NCBI RefSeq assembly: GCF_013201645.1
Contig: NZ_CP053842.1
Span: 1,550,001-1,614,000, forward strand
DNA length: 64,000 nucleotides
DNA from: Campylobacter corcagiensis
GTDB taxonomy: Bacteria > Campylobacterota > Campylobacteria > Campylobacterales > Campylobacteraceae
Direction: 5' to 3'
Under the pieces are notes generated by a model. It worked only from the letters and a program-made list of their open reading frames with translations. It searched no databases and was not told where the DNA came from. Below, piece by piece: positions 57,739-64,000 of this stretch (its first letter is position 1; each line of letters starts with the position of its first letter). Both the position numbers and the translations under genes were made by a program.

Positions 57739-57803
57739 TTTGCTCTCCTTAAAATTTTAACTCTATTTTACACTAATTTTATTAAATTTAGTCATCTTTT
57801 TTA

Positions 57804-59990
57804 TCAATTATTTTCATCTTGATTTTTATTTTTTTCAAGATTTTTAGCCTCTTCTTTTATCTCTTTAGCTTTTACAGCATCAATTACTTCAAAATCTTCA
57901 TCTTTTGGAGTCTCTTTTATGTAGAGGCTTTGACTGGGATATGCAAAATCAAGTTTGTTTTTAGCCAAAATATCCATCATCCTTAACATAACATCTTGCT
58001 TAACTTCTAAAAATTCACCCCATATAACACTTTTTGTAAAACAATACACCATTATGTTGATTGAAGAGTCTGCAAATGAATCAAGGCATACAAAAAGAGT
58101 GCTTTTATATCCTGCCAAATCATCAATAGATACTATGTTTTGTCTATACTTAAACATTGAGTTATTGTAATTTGACTGTGCTGATTTGGCAATTCCAGGA
58201 TGTTCCATTAGCATTTTTCTTATCTCATTTATAGCACTTTCTATCTGCTCTCTTGATGAAGCGTAATCTATCTCAAGATACATTTTTATCTGTCTTCCCA
58301 TTTTTCTTCTTGACCAGTTAATGATATTTCCGCCAATAATTGTTGAGTTTGGTACAAAAATTAAGGCATTATCAAAGGTTCTAATAGTTGTCTTTCTAAG
58401 TCCTGTTTCAACAACAGTTCCTTCAACCCCACCAACAACTATCCAATCTCCTTGCGAGAAAGAGTTATCAAATAAAACCATAACAGAAGCAAAGAGATTT
58501 GCTATCATATCTTTTGTTGCTAAAGCTACGGCGATACCACCTATTCCAAGAGAGGCTACAATTGCTGAAACATTTACGCCTAAATTTGATAAAATTAACA
58601 AAATAGCCACAACTACAACAACTATATATAAAAGCCTTACTACAAGATTTAAAACCTCTTTTCTACTACCTTTATTTGCAAGTTTGCTTATTATCATTAT
58701 TCCAAAACCATCAATTATCTCAATAACAAGCCACGCATATAAAACAATATAAACTATATTAAAAATACTAGCATAGATTAGCGGAACTGGATTTGGGTAG
58801 TAAAATATACTTGTACAAATATCAACACCGTATGCAATTAGTAAAATTCCCATTGGTTTTTTGATAAGATCTATTACTTGTGTTTTTATGCTTTCGCTTT
58901 GTTCTTTATTTCTTATAAAAAATGAAAATACAAAATATATAATATTTGCTAGAAATTTTCTGGTTGAAAAAAGAATAACCATTATAAAAATAATAGGTAT
59001 GATTTTTCCTAAATTTATCTTATTTGGATTAAATGGTGACTTATCATTTATATAGTCAATAAAAAATTTCATATTAAGACCAGTAAACAGAGCACTTGTA
59101 CTTAAAAGGTTGCTTTTTTTATTTAAAAAGTCCAAAACCTCTTCATATATCTTTTTACTAGCTACCAAATCATCATACTTATCTTTTAAAGCTTTAGTCT
59201 CTTCTTCGCTTCCTTTGAAATTCTCAACTGACTCTTTTAAAGGTGCTAAATCAAAAAGTTGAATTTTAAGATATGGATCTTGTATGGCATTTTTCATCTC
59301 TCTTTCACTTGCACCATCACTAAATAGCTTTTCAAGCCTTAAAATAACACCATAAAAAATTTCAGCAGTTTCCATTTTAGATAAATCAATACTTGATTCT
59401 ATATAATCAAAACTTTTAGGTTTATTCTTATTTTTATCATTCCTATCTTTTATATCTTTTTTTGAAGCCAAATAGTTTATAAGCGTTTTTTCATCAATAA
59501 CTTGCCCTGTTATAGCAGCTGGAATCTCATTTAGAAGTGAGGTTTTTGAGCTATTTAAAGCCTCTATTTCTGAACTTGAAGCATTTGTGTCTTTGTTTAC
59601 ATTTTTAAGAAGTTCGATTTTTATATTTATATCTTTTAAATCCATTACTATATCAAAAACGCTTCTTTTTGTTGGATCTTTTGGAACTGAATTAACAGCT
59701 TTTTCAGCAACAAGTTCGGCCATAGCCTTGCTCTCTTCACTTACATTCCCATCATCATTGACACTTGTTAAAAGCTCAACTATACGCTCTTTTTCGGCAG
59801 TTTTGTTCTCTTCGCTTAGCTTTGGAGCCTCTTGTTTTAAAACAGAACTAACATTTAAATCCAAAATAGATGTTTTATTGGATTCTGTTTTGTTAGTTTC
59901 ATTTAAATTTAGATCAACTGTTGCATTATCGCCTGCATATAGCAAGCTAAGCATGCTAATTAGCAAAAATTTCGTTATAAACTTTTTCAT
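57804..59990 (-). CDS. Large MscS-family mechanosensitive channel
   Basis: 728 residues. Signal peptide (1-19), periplasmic helical domain (about 20-315, Lys/Glu/Asn-rich), then about five membrane helices and the MscS core (about 470-650) with ANLFASVMVLFDNSFSQGDW, EGTVVETGLRKTTIRTFDNA and PNSTIIGGNIINWSRR. The C-terminus is acidic. It is an osmotic release valve; C. jejuni Cj0238 is the positional equivalent. Overlaps the carbonic anhydrase gene by 35 bases. Confidence 0.93.
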   Translation of the reverse strand: MKKFITKFLLISMLSLLYAGDNATVDLNLNETNKTESNKTSILDLNVSSVLKQEAPKLSEENKTAEKERIVELLTSVNDDGNVSEESKAMAELVAEKAVNSVPKDPTKRSVFDIVMDLKDINIKIELLKNVNKDTNASSSEIEALNSSKTSLLNEIPAAITGQVIDEKTLINYLASKKDIKDRNDKNKNKPKSFDYIESSIDLSKMETAEIFYGVILRLEKLFSDGASEREMKNAIQDPYLKIQLFDLAPLKESVENFKGSEEETKALKDKYDDLVASKKIYEEVLDFLNKKSNLLSTSALFTGLNMKFFIDYINDKSPFNPNKINLGKIIPIIFIMVILFSTRKFLANIIYFVFSFFIRNKEQSESIKTQVIDLIKKPMGILLIAYGVDICTSIFYYPNPVPLIYASIFNIVYIVLYAWLVIEIIDGFGIMIISKLANKGSRKEVLNLVVRLLYIVVVVVAILLILSNLGVNVSAIVASLGIGGIAVALATKDMIANLFASVMVLFDNSFSQGDWIVVGGVEGTVVETGLRKTTIRTFDNALIFVPNSTIIGGNIINWSRRKMGRQIKMYLEIDYASSREQIESAINEIRKMLMEHPGIAKSAQSNYNNSMFKYRQNIVSIDDLAGYKSTLFVCLDSFADSSINIMVYCFTKSVIWGEFLEVKQDVMLRMMDILAKNKLDFAYPSQSLYIKETPKDEDFEVIDAVKAKEIKEEAKNLEKNKNQDENN

Positions 59991-60627
59991 AATCGCTCTC
60001 CTCGTTTAGTAATTCAAATTCTTTAGTAATCATATCGTATGAAAAAAGACTTCCTGTTTCTATGATATAGTGCCAGCCATAAATTCTTATTTTTCCTAGC
60101 TTAACACCCTCTTTTATGCCTGGATATGTTAAAAGGTTACTAACAGAATTTATAATATTAAGCCTTTCTATAAGCCAAAGTTTTTTTGCAGGAGTATTTA
60201 GCTCATCAATCGCATCTGCTTGGGCTTTTAAGTGTTTAATGCTTTCTAGCCAAACTTTAACATTTGGAGTTTTTTCAAATTTAAAGTCTTCATAATACAA
60301 CGCTGCACATCCCCCACAATTACTATGACCACAGATTATTATGTCTTTTATACCAAGCACATAAAGTGCATACTCAATAGCAGAAGTAGTTGCTAAAAAC
60401 TCATCGCTTACACGGTATTTTGGAATTATATTTGCTATATTTCTTACCACAAACATCTCACCAGGTTTTGTATTTGTAATCAAATTTGGAACAACTCTTG
60501 AGTCAGAACAGCCTATAAAAAGCGTATGTGGGGTCTGATGAGTTGCGATATTTTTAAAGTGCTGCTCATGCTCTTTAAAGTATTTTTCCATAAATTCGAT
60601 ACCGCCTTTAATAGCCTTATTATCCAA
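59956..60627 (-). CDS. canB: Beta-carbonic anhydrase
   Basis: 223 residues. Zinc ligands in CSDSRVVPN and GHSNCGGCAALYYE, with the Asp–Arg dyad in CSDSR. It interconverts CO2 and bicarbonate, important for a capnophilic organism. Adjacent to mscS as in C. jejuni Cj0237/Cj0238. No signal peptide, so it is cytosolic. Confidence 0.96.
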   Translation of the reverse strand: MDNKAIKGGIEFMEKYFKEHEQHFKNIATHQTPHTLFIGCSDSRVVPNLITNTKPGEMFVVRNIANIIPKYRVSDEFLATTSAIEYALYVLGIKDIIICGHSNCGGCAALYYEDFKFEKTPNVKVWLESIKHLKAQADAIDELNTPAKKLWLIERLNIINSVSNLLTYPGIKEGVKLGKIRIYGWHYIIETGSLFSYDMITKEFELLNEESDYEKVYNEIFAN

Positions 60628-60716
60628 ATTTTAGCCTTTTTTTAAATTTCAAATCCAAAATTCTAACCAAATATAACTAATACTTAGCTTACTTAAAACT
60701 TAAAATTTACAACTAA

Positions 60717-60741
60717 TAGTAAATTTAATAAACATTTACTA
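60717..60741. promoter_or_regulatory. Inverted repeat upstream of BI-1 gene
   Basis: TAGTAAAT (60717-60724) and ATTTACTA (60734-60741), spaced by nine bases, lie 41 bases before the BI-1 ATG, just upstream of a weak -10 (TGTAAAAT). It could be an operator between divergent genes. Confidence 0.25.
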
Positions 60742-60781
60742 CTATTTTGTAAAATCATAAAAAAATTTAAAGGAGAGAATA

Positions 60782-61465
60782 ATGAGTTTATACAACAGAG
60801 ACTACGCAAGAGAGTCTTATGAAGTAGAAGAAGTTTATCAAGGACAGATTAGTACATTTGTAAAAAGCACTTACAAACTAATAGCCGCTTCACTTATAGC
60901 TGCTATTGCTGGGGCTTATATTGGTATGGGCTTAAAACCGATGGGATTTTTGATTCCACTTATTGTAGAACTTGGCTTACTTTTTGGTATGTCATGGGCT
61001 GATAAAAATGGCAAAGCAAACTTAGCCTTAACACTGCTTTTTGCATTTACATTTGCAACAGGAATCTTTTTAGGACCAGTTATTAGTATGTTTATTGGAG
61101 CAGGAATGGGACATGTTGTAACTCAAGCTTTTGTTGCAACAGCTGTTACATTTGGTGGACTTACACTATATGCTATGAATACAAAAAATGACTTTAGCTC
61201 ATGGGGAAAACCGATGTTTTTCATCCTAATAGGAGTTATCATAGCTGGTCTTTTAAATGCGTTTGTATTTAGAAGCACAATGGGTTCACTTGTGATCTCA
61301 AGCATTTCAGCTATACTTTTTTCAGCTTATATTCTTTATGATACTCAAAACATAATAAGAGGAGCTTATGAGTCACCAGTTATGGCAGCAGTTGGAATGT
61401 ACCTAAATATCTTAAATCTTTTTGTGTCACTTCTAAATATCCTTGGAATCGCAAATAGAGAGTAA
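60782..61465 (+). CDS. Bax inhibitor-1/YccA-family membrane protein
   Basis: 227 residues with about seven membrane helices; NDFSSWGKPMFFILIGVIIA and YILYDTQNIIRGAYESP are BI-1/YccA motifs, with the last Asp pair near the C-terminus. E. coli YccA modulates FtsH. It heads the plus-strand string BI-1–ThiD2-like–secG–frr–pyrE–RDD, as in C. jejuni Cj0236c onward. AAAGGAGAG precedes the ATG. Confidence 0.93.
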   Translation: MSLYNRDYARESYEVEEVYQGQISTFVKSTYKLIAASLIAAIAGAYIGMGLKPMGFLIPLIVELGLLFGMSWADKNGKANLALTLLFAFTFATGIFLGPVISMFIGAGMGHVVTQAFVATAVTFGGLTLYAMNTKNDFSSWGKPMFFILIGVIIAGLLNAFVFRSTMGSLVISSISAILFSAYILYDTQNIIRGAYESPVMAAVGMYLNILNLFVSLLNILGIANRE

Positions 61466-61850
61466 AATTTACCGCGTCATTGACGCCAACCTCAACAGAT
61501 ACAAAGAGGGAATTAGAGTCGTAGAGGATATACTTCGCTACGGCTTTGATAATAAAGATATATCCTTAAAACTTAAAAATCTTCGCCACAAGGCAAATTT
61601 AAAGTCTAGCTTAGAATTTATAAAATTCAGAGACGCCCAAAATGATGCGTTAAAACCGACTTTAAATTTAGAGCTAAAAAGGGAAAATTTAAACTCCTTA
61701 ATAACTGCAAATTTAAAAAGAGCCCAGGAAAGCTCTAGAGTTTTAGAGGAGTGTTTTAAGCTTTTTGACGCACAAATTTCAGAAATTTTTAAAAATGCTA
61801 GATATGAGCTTTATACAGTCGAAAAGGAAATTTTAAAGCTAAATTTATAA
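61443..61850 (+). CDS. Stand-alone ThiD2-like (thiamine-phosphate synthase-associated) domain protein
   Basis: 135 residues. YRVIDANLNRYKEGIRVVED, LKNLRHKANL and the RDAQND motif resemble the ThiD2 domain that is normally fused to ThiE. Here it is alone with no ThiE neighbour. The TTG start at 61443 lies inside the BI-1 gene (23-base overlap); no better start was found. The function of the domain is uncertain. Confidence 0.6.
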   Translation: MESQIESKIYRVIDANLNRYKEGIRVVEDILRYGFDNKDISLKLKNLRHKANLKSSLEFIKFRDAQNDALKPTLNLELKRENLNSLITANLKRAQESSRVLEECFKLFDAQISEIFKNARYELYTVEKEILKLNL

Positions 61851-61896
61851 ATTTTAAGGTATAATCTTGGGTTTATACAACAAAAAAGGATCAAAT

Positions 61897-62214
61897 TTGA
61901 CAACATTTTTTTTAGTTTTACAATTCGTTCTTGCAGGACTTTTAACTATCGTAATCCTACTTCAAAAGAGCGAGTCAATGGGCTTTGGCTCATATAGCGG
62001 AAGCAACGAGAGTCTATTTGGAGCAAAAGGAGCAAATGCATTTTTAGCTAAAGTTACAGCCGTTTTGGGCTTTGTTTTTATCGTAAATACAATCGCTTTA
62101 GGATATAGTTTTTCTCAAAGCGTAAGTAGTTCTGTACTTGATAAAGTAGATACAAAAGCTATCCAAACCGATAATTCAAAACCTCAAGTTCCACAAATTC
62201 CAGCAGCAAAATAA
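61897..62214 (+). CDS. secG: Preprotein translocase subunit SecG
   Basis: 105 residues from the TTG at 61897 (MTTFFLVLQFVLAGLLTIVI), with AAAGGA eight bases before it; a ten-codon longer frame would start with charged residues ahead of the helix. Two membrane helices flank SESMGFGSYSGSNESLFGAK. It associates with SecYE. The tail is Pro/Gln-rich. Confidence 0.93.
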   Translation: MTTFFLVLQFVLAGLLTIVILLQKSESMGFGSYSGSNESLFGAKGANAFLAKVTAVLGFVFIVNTIALGYSFSQSVSSSVLDKVDTKAIQTDNSKPQVPQIPAAK

Positions 62215-62228
62215 CTTAAAGGAGAGAT

Positions 62229-62780
62229 ATGTTAGAAGAGATTTATGAGAGTCAAAAAGATAGCTCAAACAAAGCCATAGACTCGTTAAAAAGGGACTTT
62301 ACAACACTAAGAACAGGCAAAGTTAATGTAAATATTTTAGATAATATCTATGTTGATTACTATGGAAACCAAACTCCACTTAATCAAGTAGCTTCAGTTT
62401 TAACAACAGATGCTACAACTATCACAATAAATCCTTGGGAAAAACCTATGCTTAAAACCATAGAAAGTGCAATACAAGCAGCTAATATCGGCGTAAACCC
62501 AAACAATGATGGTGAAACTATTAAACTTTTCTTTCCTCCAATGACAACAGAACAAAGGCAAGAAAATGTAAAAAAATCAAAAGCCATGGGAGAAAAAGCA
62601 AAAGTTAGCATTAGAAATGCAAGAAAAGACGCAAACGATGCTATCAAAAAAGTAGAAAAAGAATTTTCTGAAGATGAGATCAAAAAAGCTCACGATGAAG
62701 TTCAAAAAATAACTGATGCCTATATAGAAAAAGTAGAAGAAACTCTTAAAAACAAAGAAGTAGAGCTTTTAAAAGTATGA
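62229..62780 (+). CDS. frr: Ribosome recycling factor
   Basis: 183 residues. [21 protein letters not shown] and [14 protein letters not shown] are the RRF signature. It splits post-termination ribosomes with EF-G. Strong site GGAGAG before the ATG. Overlaps pyrE by 4 bases. Confidence 0.97.
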   Translation: MLEEIYESQKDSSNKAIDSLKRDFTTLRTGKVNVNILDNIYVDYYGNQTPLNQVASVLTTDATTITINPWEKPMLKTIESAIQAANIGVNPNNDGETIKLFFPPMTTEQRQENVKKSKAMGEKAKVSIRNARKDANDAIKKVEKEFSEDEIKKAHDEVQKITDAYIEKVEETLKNKEVELLKV

Positions 62781-63394
62781 TAAATATTGAAGAAATTTAT
62801 AAAGAGTGTGGTGCTTACCTAAAAGGCCACTTCCTACTAAGTAGCGGTAAGCACTCACAGTTTTATCTCCAAAGCGCTAAAGTTTTAGAGTATCCGAATT
62901 TAGCTCAAAATTTAGCCAAAGAACTAGCTAACATAATCACAAAAAGTGGTATAAAAGTTGACTCGGTATGCTCTCCAGCAATTGGTGGAATTTTAGCTGG
63001 ATATGAGTTAGCAAGAGCTCTTGATACTCGCTTTATATTTGCTGAAAGAGTTGATGGCAAGATGAATTTAAGGCGTGGTTTTAGCGTAAAAGATGGTGAA
63101 ACTTTTATAATCTGCGAAGATATAATTACAACTGGTGGTTCAGCCCTAGAAGTTGCCAAACTTATAAATAGTCTAGGTGGCAATGTTTTAGCCTTTGCAG
63201 CCTTAGCAAATAGAGGCTTTTGTAAGGTTGAGAATTTAGAAAATTCAAGAAAAGATAGCTGTAAACTACCACTTGATAAACCGCTTTTTTCTCTTGGAAA
63301 TTTTGAATTTGAAATTTATGACCCTGATGACTGTCCACTTTGCGAAAATGGAAGCAGAGCTATAAAACCAGGAAGCAATACAAACCATGGCTAA
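62777..63394 (+). CDS. pyrE: Orotate phosphoribosyltransferase
   Basis: 205 residues. The PRPP site is [36 protein letters not shown] and [17 protein letters not shown] also match. It makes orotidine monophosphate. The C-terminus holds Cys-rich [11 protein letters not shown], which appears in other epsilonproteobacterial PyrE. It overlaps the RDD gene by 8 bases. Confidence 0.96.
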   Translation: MINIEEIYKECGAYLKGHFLLSSGKHSQFYLQSAKVLEYPNLAQNLAKELANIITKSGIKVDSVCSPAIGGILAGYELARALDTRFIFAERVDGKMNLRRGFSVKDGETFIICEDIITTGGSALEVAKLINSLGGNVLAFAALANRGFCKVENLENSRKDSCKLPLDKPLFSLGNFEFEIYDPDDCPLCENGSRAIKPGSNTNHG

Positions 63395-63803
63395 AAGAAA
63401 GGCTGTCATCGCACCTATTTTTTTGCGAGTTAAGGCCTTTATTTTAGATATTTTTTTTATTGCAATGCCATTTTTCGTCATAATGATGGTCTCATTTAGC
63501 TCTAAAGATATCACAGATGAGAAAAAAAATCTTATCACATTGATATGGATTTTTTATGGCATTATCACCTCTATACTCTATGCAAAAAAAGCTCAAACAC
63601 CAGGATACAAAGCGTGTGAAATTTATCTAATAGACTTAAGAGATGGCAAAAAACCCACATTCTTACAGGCTATATTTAGATACGCTGTTTTTATCGTTTC
63701 AGCTGCGTTTTTAGTTGGAATAGTTCTTTGTTTTTTTAGAAAAGACAAGTTAAATTTACACGATATTATTTCAAAAACCGCCCCTATTAAGGAGAAAGTT
63801 TAG
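63387..63803 (+). CDS. RDD-family membrane protein
   Basis: 138 residues with three membrane segments (about 12-32, 44-62, 100-122). [15 protein letters not shown] is the start of the RDD motif (Arg and Asp), and [20 protein letters not shown] is typical. Function unknown; a transport role is suggested for some members. It ends the BI-1–pyrE string. Confidence 0.88.
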   Translation: MAKRKAVIAPIFLRVKAFILDIFFIAMPFFVIMMVSFSSKDITDEKKNLITLIWIFYGIITSILYAKKAQTPGYKACEIYLIDLRDGKKPTFLQAIFRYAVFIVSAAFLVGIVLCFFRKDKLNLHDIISKTAPIKEKV

Positions 63804-63869
63804 TTTAAGTTATAAAGTAACATTACCATAATAATATCCTAAATTTAGTTTGTTTTCAGACTTGCTGAC

Positions 63870-63875
63870 TATAAT
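63870..63875 (+). promoter_or_regulatory. Putative -10 before the ATP-cone gene
   Basis: TATAAT at 63870-63875, 47 bases before the ATG at 63922. No -35 is obvious. The 118-bp gap shows no clear NrdR box. Confidence 0.4.
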
Positions 63876-63921
63876 ATAAAAATACAATAGTTAAAAAACA
63901 AACCTTAAAAAGCGAGCACTG

Positions 63922-64000
63922 ATGGATAAGCAAATTTTAAAACGCGACGGAATAAAAGAAGAATTTCACGCCTACAAGATAGAAGATGCCATTAAAGAGG
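63922..64000 (+). CDS. N-terminus of ATP-cone protein, probable ribonucleotide reductase (3' end off window)
   Basis: Only 26 residues are visible: ILKRDGIKEEFHAYKIEDAI fits the first strand and helix of the ATP-cone, the allosteric domain of NrdA, NrdD and NrdR. The start and length beyond are unknown. The position downstream of pyrE–RDD (C. jejuni has nrdB near this place) and the KRDG motif favour a reductase such as NrdD or NrdA, but NrdR is not excluded. Confidence 0.6.
   Translation, partial: MDKQILKRDGIKEEFHAYKIEDAIKE

Overview
The window is a gene-dense, AT-rich stretch of an epsilonproteobacterial (Campylobacterota) chromosome, most likely a Campylobacter outside the C. jejuni/coli group. 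Evidence: the block canB–mscS–BI-1 (YccA)–secG–frr–pyrE–RDD, the block tkt–ispA–ybaB–panD–murE–nfu, katA followed by an ankyrin gene, Aer/CetB-type PAS proteins, and an H. pylori-like ribosomal order (…secY–map … infA–rpmJ–rpsM–rpsK–rpsD–rpoA–rplQ). I see no phage, insertion sequence or CRISPR array.

Layout. 1–3.5 kb: oxidative-stress island (katA + ankyrin) flanked by two paralogous PAS genes, with palindromes in the katA control region. 3.5–6.7 kb: acyl/aminoacyl-transferases, including a probable bifunctional ornithine-lipid synthase (olsF). 6.8–11.3 kb: a TsdA-type dihaem cytochrome, a five-gene tRNA array (Ala; Gly, Leu, Cys, Ser) with a 40-residue entericidin-like lipoprotein inside it, then a decahaem c-type cytochrome of unknown role. 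11.5–19.3 kb: tsaD, and on the minus strand moaC–DUF493–coiled-coil protein–sbmA–M48 protease–EamA–CNNM/CorC–cytochrome lipoprotein–helical lipoprotein. 19.42–19.48 kb: a candidate small RNA with a CCUCC loop. 19.6–26.6 kb: YegP-like protein, a membrane protein, tRNA-Ser, MliC-like lipoprotein, tkt–ispA–ybaB–panD–murE–helical protein–nfu.

26.7–45.5 kb: S10, spc and alpha ribosomal operons on the minus strand, started by a perfect-consensus sigma70 promoter at 45.5 kb and ended by a hairpin after rplQ. Between map and infA lies about 4.75 kb of wreckage of a TonB-dependent metal/siderophore/cobalamin uptake operon (receptor, binding protein, permease, ATPase). All four genes are broken, while the ribosomal genes around them are intact.

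45.6–64 kb: AAA-type ATPase–rnhB, an acetyltransferase, a TerC/DUF475 membrane protein, a periplasmic MsrAB fusion, a cysteine-rich Sel1 protein, FUSC protein, dnaG, TPR/LapB-like protein–rnhA–rnc–aroC, sodB, a 42-residue extremely acidic microprotein, mscS–carbonic anhydrase, BI-1, a ThiD2-like domain, secG, frr, pyrE, RDD, and the start of an ATP-cone protein (ribonucleotide reductase type).

Coherent themes are oxidative and sulfur-redox defence (KatA, SodB, MsrAB, haem-related ankyrin, cytochromes) and the translation core. The most interesting observations are the candidate anti-Shine-Dalgarno sRNA, the identical CGCSK C-termini of KatA and SodB, the acidic microprotein beside sodB, and the decayed uptake locus lodged between ribosomal operons.
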